A stretch of DNA of 64,000 nucleotides from Phycomyces nitens (Eukaryota > Mucoromycota > Mucoromycetes > Mucorales > Phycomycetaceae), in contig JAHRBC010000004.1 in NCBI GenBank assembly GCA_022702545.1, positions 1,674,001 through 1,738,000 of the forward strand. Reading direction: 5' to 3'. Made by a program: the position numbers and the translations under genes. Below are positions 49,041-61,972 of the stretch, in pieces. Below the pieces are notes generated by a model. That model was not told the origin of the DNA. It worked only from the letters and a program-made list of their open reading frames with translations, and ran no database searches. Numbering within the stretch: the stretch's first letter is position 1; each line of letters opens with the position of its first letter.

Positions 49041-49711
49041 TTACTCTGCCTTTTCAGACTCTACTGTTTCATGAGCAACCCTTGGAACCTTTGAGCCAGT
49101 CTGACCAGTGACGATTTCTTCAATAGGTTCAAATGCACGATCCACCAAAATCTCAATAGGATGATCAAAGATAAAGGGTAAGAATGGAACAACGCAAAGG
49201 CCGAGAGAAGTGGGACCCCATGTACGGAGCTTTGGGTTCTTGACATCCTTGAATGCCTTTGCACTATATTTGACGACTGTATGAATAGTCATCATGGGAA
49301 ATGCCATGGACGCAAGGGCTTGGAAAACACCACGCTTGACTGCAGTTGTCGCAACAATTGAGTTTTCCTATTCAGGGCCAAGATTAGCCCAACCATCTCA
49401 TTGGTCTCTTTATGCCTGCCTACCTTGCCAGCCTGAATTGCCTTGTAACTCTCATAACCAACATCTAAACCAAGATAGGCCCAACTGATACCATATGCTG
49501 CTCTGACCAGAATAGGGGACACTACTGGACGAAATGCTTCTCCAACATCCGAAGTATAGGCAAGATAGCGGCTAGAGGCTACTATGAGGGTTCTGAGACG
49601 GGCACCATATGCAAGATAACGGGCGTTTGTGTCGATGGAGTCCAGGTCACCATGGCTCAACTGGGTCAAGAGGGGTTCGTTGTCGTGCTTATTGGCAGTG
49701 TCTTTGGACAT
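49041..49711 (-). CDS. MTFP1-like mitochondrial fission process protein
   Basis: Inner mitochondrial membrane protein of the MTFP1/MTP18 family. In animals it is needed for mitochondrial fission; a role here is inferred. Two exons (49711-49424, 49367-49041) give 204 aa. Typical stretches: RYLAYTSDVGEAFRP, RAAYGISWAYLGLDVGYE, MAFPMMTIHTVVKYSAK and LCVVPFLPFIFDHPIE, followed by EILVDRAFEP. Three or so hydrophobic helices. It has no ortholog in Saccharomyces that I know of. The gene converges on the MAP kinase gene with 145 bp between stops. Confidence 0.88.
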
Positions 49712-52700
49712 TATGAGAGTTGGGAAAAGAACCAGTGCATGGATACCCAGCAGCCTTTTTTGGGGCCTACAAAATGAACAATGGTGACCGTCTCTTCGGA
49801 ACAGATGCTAATTAGAAAAAAAGAAAAAATGATTTTCGTGTGTCTTTTGGTGAGATCATAATCTTCCGAGCCAAATAGAATAAAATAAGAAAAACGCTTT
49901 ATTTCTTCCGCTGAGTTTGGAGGCCAAATGTTTAACCAGGGGTTGCAAAAAGATCACTCAAAATTGCTGTATTTCTGGCCAATCGACAACTAGAATTGAA
50001 TATCATAAAAATAGAATTGAATATTTATGTTTTTTAATAAGCATTGGCTTGGCAGTGCTTTCATTGCTTCCATTGACAGGATAAAGAAACGTGGCATTTA
50101 TTGTAAGTTCATTATATAATCATTATTATATATTTATATATTTATATATTTATACAGTCTATATTGCAGCAGCACATATTAATGAATTCGAGTCATCCAT
50201 GTTTACAAAAATGAATCCAATTTTGTAGGGGAGCCTTGAGCTGTTTGTTAAAATGTAGATCTTTTGGAATACTATTATTATTTTTAAAAAGACACATTTA
50301 AATGGGAATGAAAGGAGTGGTTTTTAATATGCAAATTACCCAATATTGATACAAGCATATCTCCTTGGACAAAAGCCAACTTATATTGACATTTTATTGG
50401 CCAATATATCAATATAAATGAGGATCTTTATTAGATCTAAATCCAAATACTGGCCATCCTATTGGCTAGTTTTATAAAGACAAGAAATTCATTTGCAAAA
50501 AGAAAAAATATTAAATGTGTGGTTTGAATCAAATATGTTGTTTCTGGCCAACTCCTGTTTGCCAGTAGTGTAGAGTTGCCGCTATTTGGACAGTGTAGGT
50601 TACGAGTGCAACACCCCCCACCTGATTCCTTTCTCTACTCTTTTTTTTATATATACCAGGATTATTCGTACCATAACCTTGTTCATTCCGAGAATTTCTA
50701 TTTGGCAGTGGCACAAGAGATCGATTTATTTTCAGTTTTAGTGGTACAGGCCTACACTATATATCTTTTAAAGGTCCTTTCTCGCCCTTTTTTTTGTCTG
50801 TGTCTTGTCTGGACCTCTTTGTAGGGATTCTAAAATAAATAAAATAAAAAAGGTTCTTTGTCTCTATACTTGATTACACTCGAGATACTGCGAGGGGCTT
50901 ATTGGCTGCAGCCCAATAGACGCATTTCATTAGATATAAACCCACTAGATAAAATGTGTTGATGCCATAACTGTAGATCGACAACAGGCTTGTCGATAGC
51001 CGATGAGCAAACGATGACGGATATGGCTTCTATTAATCGTCCATGGAAATGCCCACTAGGCCCATATGATAGATATGTGTATTATCAACTAGACCAAACA
51101 TAATTTATATATATATATATCTTTAAATACCCCGGTAGAATGATATCTAAAGAGGCTGCTTCCAATGTCCAAAAATAAGTCCAATCTGGGACCCATGAAC
51201 TCTTGAGTTATTCAAATGGAATGAATAAACAGCTATACATCAGTCAAGCATGTGTGTCTTGCTGATTCTTATTCTTATAATAAAAGAACCACAAACCCTG
51301 GCTGAACCGGGATGTTTAATAAGCCTATAGATGGTAATACCTGATTTGGCAATTTTTTTTTGGCTTGTCATTCTGAAAGGAGGGCTCAAACTTTACACAC
51401 ATATATACGAATATGCAAAACAGTCTCCAATAGAAATAAGCCCAATGCTATATATTTATTAAAAGGATGATATGGGTATTAAAGTGTGTGTATGTATGTG
51501 TGTGTGTGCGTGTTTTTTTTTCTGGGGGGGAAAATGATTTCAACACACTGTTAAAGACTCTTTGTCAACCCCTATAGGATTCCAAAGACTTCTTTTTAAA
51601 AAAAACAAGGAATTGATATCGTACTGATTATTCTAGAAAAATGTTTCTCTTCCAAAGTCTATAATTCTTTACAAAAAGTACTTGTGCCATTTATTTAATA
51701 TCTGAAGTCCAAGTTATGTGTGGTGGAATCCTTGATCCCCTTGCAAGTGCTGCTGGTTAACAGCACAATCGATTGCACAATGATGGTAAAATTCCCTCTG
51801 AGCATGCACCCCATAAAATAGAGTGAATGTCAACAATTCAATTACAAATATTATTTGACGAATATTAAACATTGGCCAACAGGCTTTCATTTTCCTTGGC
51901 TTGGAATTCGAGGCTCTGGATGCCAATTCAATATGTGTGTGTGTGTTTTTTTTTAAGCAAGACATCAGCTGTAGCCCCACAGGACCACGGTATTTGCATG
52001 ATCCATGTTAACAAACCAGGCCACAGCCGTTTTATTATCTTTAGAACAAAATATAAAAAAACCAAATCTGGCAACGTAACCCTTTTGCCTCAAAGAAGCA
52101 ACCATAACCAGTTTTAGATGCCAATGCACATGGAAACAGACGGCCAAAATTAGTGTGTGTGCGAGTGTGTGTGTAAGTGTATCCAGTACATTTTCTAGGG
52201 TCCAAAGACCATTCCATCGTACGACAATCGTATTACATACCGCAATGAATTATTATTATTATTTTTTAAAAAGAATAATCGATGCAGCTTGTTTACTAGA
52301 CAATAGCTAAATAATATATAAAGAAATAACAGAGAATCAAATAGAATTAAATCTCTTTATTATCATTATTAATAATAATAATATCTTGTTTTTCATTCTT
52401 GACCTTTTTTTTTCAACCTTTTATTTATTTGCAGATTTCTAAAGCATGATAGTCCAAACTACCAAAAAAAAAGAGGCCAGTTGGAAATAAAGAACCAATA
52501 ATGAATTGTCAGAATTGAACGGTTGTTAATATTTGTTCGTACAAATATGTACAAGAGCATGGCCTTTTACTTTTGAAAGACTGCATATATGTATATATAT
52601 ATATATAAAAGAAACCTTTTTGTTTGTGTCTTGGAGGATCGATTTAAATCAGATATCAACCACGATGGCTCCAAGAGATGCAACCAGTCTTTGGTCCTTG

Positions 52701-55272
52701 TGCTTTCTATAGTACAACTTGCTTAGAATCCAGTGATAATCATTTACAATCCCTAATGAAACTCGGAGATACTTTAATTGGAAGGTTTGATCATTATCAA
52801 TACACGATATTTGATGCCATGATGGCCTATATACATGAAAGTATCATCGGGACATCACATTTTTTATCAATATCCAATTGGTGCCATTACTGATTTATGG
52901 TCTTTTAGATCATTGCAGCCAATATAGACTTGCATAAAGGACAACCACAGACACATCTAATTACATTTTTCTATTCTCTAGAGAGAATTCTATTGATCAT
53001 ATAAAAGCTTGGATAGTATCAATTTGCCATTTTTATTTTTATTTTTATATTCTTATATTTTTGGAATTTCAAAGGTACATAAGTCCTTGATGTCTTCCCA
53101 TATCGAATATTTGGTACAAACCATGCTATTCACAAATAAAGTATTATACAAGCAACACTATGCAACAGGATTACTTGTATTATGGCAGGATTGATAAGTC
53201 TTGTTAGAAAGACGAATACCAAACTGACCTTTGGGCAGTATATTAACAGTCATACTGCACGTACAAATAAATGTGTATCGTTTGTGGTACTTTTATATAT
53301 ACACATGTATGTATGTATACTCGAATAACCAATTAAAAACCTCCATACACAATGCGCTGTAGTGTATTATCTATCATTCAATAATAACATTTCCTAGATC
53401 GTTTTCAAATGATACATGTGGTTTATTTAGCAGATTATTAAAAACAATGATTTGTATTCTACTGGTTTGCTATTTAAAAAAAAATAAAGCCAAAAGATAT
53501 AAAAAGTATATTATACAGATAATCTGTATAATAATGTAATATTCTAATAGGATAGAAGATCATCTCCCTGTACAACATTCGTCTCTCTTTTTTTTTTTTA
53601 CATATTGCTGCTTTATGTCATCATGCCAAAAGCGAATTAATCGATGAATCTTGAGATCTGGTATATCAAGACCGTTTGTCGATTTGTTAAACAAAAAGAG
53701 TTATACTTGATAGTTGCATCGATCGTAAATATATATAAGAACATTTTAGGAAGAATAGCATATTTGCAATCGAATTTTAATTTCGATTTGTAAAAAACGG
53801 TTTCTGTCAATCCAAAATCTTGCAAGAGATCACAACAATGTCCAAGAGCGTGTACCAGCATGCTGGTTGAAATAGGAATATAATGGCAGGCAATATATAC
53901 GGGATCTGTAACACGGTCTAGAGGTCGAATTGAGATTACCAAATCAATTGCCTCTGCACACATCAAATATATCGCTCAATAGACCAATAGCCTGCCAAGA
54001 CAACAAAGCTCTGTGTCGAAATGGCGGTTGGTGGACTCTATATTCTTTCAAGATAGGGTAATAGAAACAGTGTGTACAGAATTGTAATCGGAGTGTCTGT
54101 GTGTCTTTGTTATAATTTACGCCCTATATTTACCTTGTACACAATATAATAGACAGTAATATAATAGGTATGCTTCAATGTTGAAGTCTGAAGCATATCA
54201 TATCCATAAAAAGGTTTATTAAAACTAAACCAAGTGTCCTTTTTACTATCAATTGAACAGAGCTCTGGTGATCTATAGGCTCTAAACCAAGGCCCATATA
54301 GTCTGGAGCTGTCCCAACCATTGTGATATGGTCTCCAGACCACTGACAGAATAATTCGATTTAACGCGGGCTTTTGGTGATTGTCGCTAATATTATTGTT
54401 TGGAAAATAGGCACGCATGAAAATACATGTACTACTCTAGAGTTTAAAGTTATATTTCATTGTCTAGAGTGATTTCTAGATAATACATCATATTCTATTC
54501 ACCATCACGGACAAAAGCGGACAAAACCCAAAAAATAAAAATAATAATAATAATACGAGACTATTTTGACATGCATATATTACTGTCCCACTGGCTCTTG
54601 TACGATCTGTAGACCACTGTTGTTAGATTATGCTTAAAATTAGATTTATGATTATCTAGCAATACGGTTAGCTTTGAGGACATTAATAACGTACAATCTC
54701 CATTAGCTCTGTATAACCCAAAAGTCAGTACCAATTGTAAAGATATATACAATAAAAAACAATGAAATCCAAAGGTAACAAGTGAATTTCGTGTTCGTAG
54801 CCGTTTTTATTCCTTTTTTGCAGTTCTTATCCTCGTATTGTTTATTTTCTTTCCACGAACACCCCCTCATGGGGCCAGGATTTTATGTAATTTCAAGTAT
54901 ATTTGACAGGCTATATTCGCATGCTTTAGGTACGGTAACATACTGCCGCCTATCTTTGTGCCAAAACTCGGCAATCATCTTGTACACCATCGTACTTGAT
55001 GTCAACTTTTTTTTTTTTAAAAAAAAAGAGATCATGGTTTATAAAAGCCCTGTTGTTCTGCCTTTTCTTTATAATCAGGCCTCAATCGAACACTCCCCTC
55101 GAATCTATATTTCAGGTTAATATAATATAATATAATATATTGTATATATAAATATATATAAAATATATATACGCACTTTTTTATGCATATATATTTGGAC
55201 AGACATGTATGTACAGGTGTATAAAGATGTATTCGATATTTACAATCTCTACAGAAATCAGTATTAAGAAAT
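49712..55272. other. 5.6-kb gene-poor spacer
   Basis: No confident gene. Simple tracts include (TG)n near 51487 and 51935 and TA near 52585. Minus-strand frames at 53966-53637 (109 codons), 54418-54110 (102 codons) and 54752-54561 (63 codons) may be gene relics: the last two share a WDS-containing module (VVWRPYHNGWDSS versus VVYRSYKSQWDSN). Confidence 0.45.
54301..54640 (-). repeat. Two diverged copies of a short module
   Basis: Around 54310-54370 and 54583-54640 both copies contain CTGTCCCA, then after about 20 bp an AGACCACTG block, and encode similar minus-strand peptides. Weak but co-linear similarity; a relic duplication of unknown origin. Confidence 0.4.
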
Positions 55273-55962
55273 ATGCCAAGCCATTGCCCCAGTATGAGCT
55301 ACACTGACCAACAACATGAAACAAGCCCTCAGCACAGCCATGTACACATCCCATGCTCCACAATGATCCAAAGGCAAAAAATAGCTGTTCTTTATCAATG
55401 CAAAGTATGCGATAAGTATTTTAACCGTCCAAGTGCCCTTCAAACCCACTCATACACACACACAGGCGAAAGACCTTTTGCATGCGACAGGTAATATTTA
55501 ACAACACTAGTGCATTTCTTGGGTTTAATTAAGATCTTATATAATAGTGAAGGGTGTGGCAGACGTTTCTCGGTCATTAGCAATCTGAGAAGACATATCA
55601 AGGTCCACAAAAAAGATAGACCAGAATTACAGCGAGAGAATCGTATGTATTCTCACAAGAGGTACCAGAATGTCCAACGCCTCATGGAGAAAACGGCCTG
55701 CGCCCCTTATGTGCACAATAAGCAGTATCTTGAGCCACCTATTTGTTTCCAATACGACGGAACACCTGCCTACCTGCAACTGCCACCCTTGCTGCTAAGA
55801 CAGTTAAAGAGAAAGCAAGATTTCATTAACAGCCCTTGTTCACTGGTTACGATTCAGCCCAGACAGTTTCCTCCACCTCTTCACAGCTCACGCCTATTTC
55901 CGTCACCATTCACGCTCAACCAGATGGACTCTCAGCCAGGGTGTTTAGATGATAAGCTATGA
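55273..55962 (+). CDS. C2H2 zinc-finger transcription factor, two fingers
   Basis: Sequence-specific DNA-binding protein. Exons 55273-55490 and 55548-55962 give 210 aa. Finger 1 has Cys43/Cys46/His59/His63; a TGERPF linker joins it to finger 2 with Cys71/Cys76/His89/His93, which is completed only across the intron ([10 protein letters not shown]), confirming the splice. Finger-tip residues include NRPSALQTH and SVISNLRRH. The C-terminal half is Pro-, Gln- and Leu-rich without a domain. The start is the first ATG; His/Ser/Pro-rich N-terminus. Regulated genes are unknown. Confidence 0.9.
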
Positions 55963-56611
55963 TGCCTAAATTGATAATACAAGCAAATTAATACAATACA
56001 ATGCAATACAATACAGCACCAACATCAACACCAACACCATCAACTACAACCTATTATGCTCGTCAAATGTTATTCTCTACAACAAAGTGTGGGGTTTCTC
56101 ATGTTATTTTTATTATTTTTATTATTATTATTTATGAATCCTATGTAGTGGATCTATCTATGCAAGCTTTATCTATTTATCTTTAAATATTCCTCGTATC
56201 TATGATAATCTTTACTATAGCATAAAAACTATTTTTATATTAATCATGAAACAGTTTTGCATGAAAATGATCCCCACAAAGAAGATATTATTCTTAATCT
56301 CATTCTGTTTCTAAAGGCACAAAAGAAGCTGCTGGAAAATGAACAGAGAGTAGGTTATTTTGTATAAATATTATTATAGCAGTAGACAGGCTAGTTACAG
56401 AAAATGGCATGATGAATGAAGAAAATAACAATAATAATAATAAAAATTAAAAAAAAAGGGATTGATTAATATTTAGCCTTTGTCAAGTTTAATATTTTTT
56501 TTTCTTCCTTTTATTAAAAACCCCCAATTTGGGTTGTCTTATAAAAGTGTATTCTATAATTTCACTCTTGCACTTGTATTCCATTCACCCTCTTTTTCTT
56601 TGAAGATTAAG
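55963..56611. other. Spacer with TATA promoter
   Basis: No gene. It carries a TATAAAAG box at 56540-56547, 65-72 bp before the ATG of the next gene. Confidence 0.6.
56540..56547 (+). promoter_or_regulatory. TATA box of the thioredoxin-fold/F-box gene
   Basis: TATAAAAG, followed by a pyrimidine-rich leader and the ATG at 56612. Confidence 0.6.
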
Positions 56612-57898
56612 ATGGATGTCAATTTCGATGAAGAGTTTCAAACAATGACCACAACTCCTCGTACATTTCCCTGCGATGAGTTGACTGACATTCAGGTAAC
56701 AAGAATCATTCACCGAGGAAAATACTCGAGCTAATATAATATACCTTACTCGATCGAATGAGCAGGGCAAAAAGATCAATGTACGGCAGCTGGCAAACGA
56801 TTACCATCTTATCCTGATTACCCTAAAGAATACCGAATGCAAAGTGTGTCCTCAGCTACTCCATGTTCTGAATCTCTATGGAATGGACCCAGACTGTTAC
56901 AAATACGTCGACCCTTTTACACATCAAGTGCTGGAAATTGATAATCTTCGCAAAAAGGTAAACTTTTCCACAACACACACGCACATGTCTCGGTAGACTC
57001 ACCAGAACATCTATAGTTCTTTGGCCTTATGCTTCTAAAGGATGCGTACTTTATCATCTTTTGCCCAGGATCGACCGCAGAAGTATCCAAGATCCAACAA
57101 ACTACTTGCTTTCAAAGATATCCATTTGTTGCCGGAGAGCAAGCCATGTCCCTCGGCAAGGCTCTGAAACTCAACATGTCTGATGAAGAACTCTGGCCGG
57201 CGATTCTGAAAGTATCCAGAGATACTCTGAATGTACAATCAATCTGCATTGGACGAGAGCCGGGAAACTATTACCAAAAGAATCTCATCAAACGACTCTT
57301 GAGCGAGCGTGTTCGGTGGGAAATGCAAGGCATCAAGGTCATCCAAAAGGCTCGTAATACCATTGATCGTCTTCAGAGGAGAATGGTAAAATGTCAAGAG
57401 AAAAACCTTGTCGCAGGAAGAACACTTTCACTTTTACCAACGCCTCTGCAAGTCAGTGCACCTGCCCCACCATCCACAGATCTGCATCAGGCACGTTCTC
57501 CGCAGCATCTTCCTGCAGAAATCTTGGATCTCATCCTGTCCTTTGACACCAACACAGCCAGCCTGGTAAAGGTAGCACGGACTTCCCGGTTATTCTACAT
57601 CACAGTCTGCGGTATTCTTGTCCATCGTCTCCGGAGCCAAATGAACACCCTCTGGACTGCTCTTCCCCAGCAGAATGGGGAGCCGATTCTGGACGAAATG
57701 GACGCCATGAATCCAGAGCTGAATCGATGGGAGGAGTCTGAGCAAGGGGTTGGGTTCCGTGAACTTGAAAGGCGAGTCGAGTCAATTCAGGCGCTCGTAA
57801 ACGATGTAAATTATTGGACTAAACAATGGGTGTCCAGAAGAATACGGGCTCCTGTGAATAGCAGCAGTGGAACCCCTGTGGCTGTAAAATCAACTTAA
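56612..57898 (+). CDS. Thioredoxin-like plus F-box fusion protein, 385 aa
   Basis: Probable SCF ubiquitin-ligase adaptor with a redox-fold module. Exons 56612-56695, 56766-56957 and 57017-57898 join in phase 0. Residues about 29-175 look like a peroxiredoxin/thioredoxin-like domain: strand-like YHLILITLKNTECKVCPQLL with a CxxC at 53-56, then DAYFIIFCPG, ELWPAILKVSRDTL and a C-terminal strand. Residues about 178-225 are helical and basic. Residues about 253-300 form an F-box (LPAEILDLILSF, then LVKVARTSRLFY). The tail is helical. The domain pairing is unusual; the ligase role and any redox activity are inferred. The second Cys of CxxC suggests the fold may still be active. Confidence 0.78.
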
Positions 57899-58116
57899 TA
57901 TATATATATAAATATAAATGTCAATAATCTATCTCACTGCAATCCTATCCCACAAATACAAGTATATAATGATTTATTTATTTATTATTAAAAAAAAGGC
58001 ATCTTCAAAGAGTTCTTTATTAAGAATATTTTTTGAATTATATATATATATATTTATATATATAACATGATATAAAATTCATGACATTTTCATCACTATC
58101 AAGAAAGATATTTTAT

Positions 58117-60511
58117 CTATGATCGTTTACGAGTGTTGGCAGTAAGATGAGCATGTTCGCTGTCGTCCAAACTAAAATTAAATAAGAATCGTTGGTAATT
58201 GGAAACTATGGCAATTGGAAACCATGGCAATAGATAACACTTACTGCTCCTCCTCTTCATCATCATCATCTTGATTGACGTGCAACAGTGCACTCTCTTC
58301 TTCATTTCCACCTTGCTTGGGGGTATTTGTTCGAGGTCCACCTTGAGGCTGTCTATTGTCAGACACAGGAGAGTCACCATGGCCAGAGGTGTTTCCGTTC
58401 ACTTGGCCTTTGTGGTGGCCATGCTCATCATCACTAAAGTCATCACCAAGTTCAAACAAGGCATCATCACCATCCATGCTTCTACCCGACCGATTGCGTC
58501 CACCGGATCTCTCGGGGCCAAGACCCTCGGCACGTCTCAGGTTGTTCTCAAGAGCAATGGCCTCTTCTTCGTCTTGACTCAATTGCTCCAAACCATAGCG
58601 CGAGTTGTAGCTTGTGGGTCTCCAGAGGACAATGATGACAAAAAATACGATAAAGTACAGAATGTTAAGCCAGCCATCCAACATAAACCATCTACGCTTC
58701 CAGTTGCGAGCTGCCCAATCAGCCTGGGTGCGATCCGAGAAGTTGAACATGTTGAGAATAAAGATGATCATGACCATCAATACCGAAAAGACAAGAAGGC
58801 GGTAAAGACGCTTGTACATAAGGGCCTTGACGTGCTGTCTTCTGATTTCTATATTCACACTTAATCTCTTTTCCTTATTCATTTACCACTTACCAAGTGT
58901 AGCCAATGTCTGGGTAATTGATCCGAGAGTCCATACATAGAATGCGGTCATGGTGATTGCAAGTGGAAAGACAACAAGAAGAACCAAGAAGCCAGCCGTC
59001 TCTGGAGACAAGAGCATGGTTCCGAGTGAGTAAATGACGCCAAAAAAGAAGTGTGTGCATGCGAGGATAATGCACTTTTTCATGGTAGATCCAAGAGAAG
59101 GTCTGGGACACCAAGGATCAGTATAAACACTCTCTTTAATTCAGTTTTGTTAGACTCTACCTGACGACACTGTATCCCATGCAGACGATCAAGAGCATAA
59201 AGAATGAAATGCTATAAAAAGGCAGTGTAAGGATATTTCTTTTGGATAGTTGCTTAATGCCATTATATATATATATATATATATTATATATATCTTGCCT
59301 TGTTCTGCCAGCGTTCAGTAATGCCACGAGTCCCAATAATCCCCATGCTATCATGATTAAATATTAGTCGAAAATGTCGTTGGTTAGTACAAATTCACTG
59401 CATTTCAATCAATTCCACAAAGACTTGCATGGCTTTCCGGTTTGATTGTACGCCTCCCAGAACCCAAAATTAAAGGCCATCTCAACCGTAAGGAAGAATA
59501 TGGCACCAGACAAAAAGTGCTATATAGGTATTTGGTGGTTTAGAAACAATGGTTATCTCTGGACATTTTACTTTACCTGAACAGGCAGTATATCTTGCCA
59601 ATAACGGAAGCATTGGATACCCCAGAAAAGCCCCACACACAAATAAACTAGCGAGAATACACCATAAAACTAAGCCCAGGTAAATATTAGCTTGGTTAGA
59701 AGAAGAAAGAAAGAAAGAAAAAAAAGTGCTTGGACACCCCCAGGCCTTGTTCTCACCAATAACTTTGGATAGTCCACTGCGGGTAGTTCCCCATAGGGAA
59801 ACTTCCATTCGATCCAAGACTCAAAGTACGTGGAATTTTCGTTACCAGACCCAACAGGCACAAGGACAACACAGTAATAGCCAGTATTCTCGATTGTATA
59901 CAGAGCTACTTCCTTTTTATCGGGTTTCATATCAAATACGGTGGTAAGAATAGACGTGGTGTTTTTCTCAGCCGCAGGTACATGAACAATAAACTCATTC
60001 AAGGTTGAGTTGGTGCAGAGTTTATCAGCCACAGATTTCTTGTCACAAATGTAACGCATCTATGATGAACAATGAGTTTGTAATCTCGTCTCGAATGGGG
60101 TCTGCATACCTCTTGTGTCTTGTTATCAAAGTAGCCAATGTTGTTGTAGTCTTTCCATTCGTAAATCAGCATTGCAGTCTTTCCTTGGGATTTCCCTCCC
60201 ATTGTCACTTTTGAAACTTATTAGTGTGTAGAATATTACCGTTATTATGACTATTGGCATTTGTTGCAGTACCTTTGATAAATGGTGTTTTTCCTCCTGG
60301 AATTGCACTCTTGCTCCACACACCAGAGCATGTGGTTGAATAATAGTCATCGCTTGTCTAAGTAAGAAGTATAAGCCTAAAGATAGATAAAAAGCCAAGC
60401 TGTGTCCAAACTGCTCACCAGGTACACTTCTTCAGCCTGTACGAGTAGTAGTGAGCATAGCAGCAATATAAGTAGGCCTGACAGCCACTTTGGTGCAGCG
60501 ACTCTTGGCAT
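58117..60511 (-). CDS. PTM1: PTM1-like seven-transmembrane protein (TMEM87/GPR107 family)
   Basis: Golgi/endosomal seven-TM protein with an N-terminal luminal domain. Eleven exons (60511-60419, 60357-60273, 60207-60110, 60059-59757, 59669-59577, 59519-59429, 59347-59299, 59211-59161, 59102-58894, 58848-58245, 58171-58117) give 576 aa. Signal peptide 1-26, then a Cys-containing luminal domain with several NxT sites, seven helices (FYGVFSLVYLCVGLFWG, HFLSGAIFF, WGLLGLVALLNAGRT, ISFFMLLIVCMGYSVVRP, and others), VLWRPTSYNSRYGL after the last helix, and an acidic/Gly-rich cytosolic tail. GYSVVRPSLG is family-typical. Introns 6 and 7 have GC donors (CAT|GCAAGT and AAG|GCAAGA). Intron 9 is 45 nt. 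Fungal Ptm1 localises to the early secretory/endosomal system; its exact function is open. Confidence 0.92.
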
Positions 60512-61972
60512 GGAGAATATTAATACTTTAACAACCGAGGGGCGAAGGAAAGAGGAGTCTGCTTTAATGTCACCATTTAAAAAAAAAAAAAACGTCATGT
60601 CGTACACACAAAAAATAGGTATTTTAATTTGAGATTGAGACTAATTGGAATTCTATAAAGACTGAATTTACAGTTTGTTTTATTTTTTTGACATGAGCCC
60701 CAAGTGTTTGCCAAAGAACAACATTATATCAGGGGAGGAGGAGGAGAGGGGAGCTTTACGTGTGGATATTGGTCTGATAAAGTAAAGGACAATGAGCTAT
60801 AGTCGAATAGACTGCAAAATCACCAGTAATAAAAAAAAAGATAGTATTATGTACTGGGACCGACATATACCATGATTGTCTCCAACAGATTGCTTTGTTG
60901 ATTTCTAGTTAATTATTAATATTCAGGAATGAAATAAAGCAAGGGGCAAGGATGGCGTGTGCTAGACTATATGCGCCATATTATCTAGTTGAAAACGATA
61001 TCCCTATTCAACCAAGTTATACAAGCACATAATATTATAAAACAGCGAATCCCACCTAGATTTGCCAAGAGATTGTAAAGGGCACCTTGTCATTTGGACA
61101 ACATATACTCTATAATGTGTTTTACGAGGTACAAAATTCTGCGATTCTGCTCATTTTTTTTAAAAAATGGTACATTTATGACACTTTGTAGACTTGGCTT
61201 TATTTTTCCCTATTTATTGTATATGTAATGAACCAAGCTAATTAGATTCATGGGTATAGTGTAAAGGATACCGTTGGATGCCATCAAGAGTGGATTGTCT
61301 TCTTTCTGGCTTGTGCATAATATATATATATATATATTTAAATATTAAATAAAATAAAATAAAATAAAATAAAATACTTGTAGTATTTTACGACGTGTTA
61401 TACTTTTTGTTATCTTGTACAGTGAATAAATAAAAAAGAGGAATCAAGCAGGCTAGTGTTGTATAATAAATTGAAGTTCTAAAACCCATAATAACATTTA
61501 TCAGTATACCAGTGTAGATGTTCAAGAATAAGCAAAAGAAACAAAGGTACACATGGTGAATATATATATATATATATATTCGGACAATTCTACTGTGCTT
61601 ACAAAGCTGGTTTTACAGCAAGAATACAACTACACATCATACTATTTTTTACAAGATTTCCTTGGCAAAAAACCAATTGATTAATCTCTTGAAATGCCAA
61701 CAATTATATATATTCACCATCAATCACAATAATTAATTGTCTGTAAATGTAGAAAATGGCTTTTTTTTTTAAAGCAAATATTGACCAATCATATCCCAAT
61801 CATTGCATTTTATTCGCAAGCAGCGAGTTGGATTACTTGGGCAGCATTTTGGGTTTCATTTCTTCTTCATAAAACCAAGTCACAGAAATCAGATTTTTTT
61901 CCATAAACTTTTTCTTTTTCGCTTCCATTTTTGTAAAAAATAAAGCTTCTTCAGTTACAAAAACATACAAAC
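60512..61972. other. Spacer upstream of NSR1
   Basis: No gene recognised. An AAATA pentanucleotide repeat lies at about 61346-61375 and TA tracts near 61320 and 61560. The divergent leaders of PTM1 and NSR1 flank it. Confidence 0.5.
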
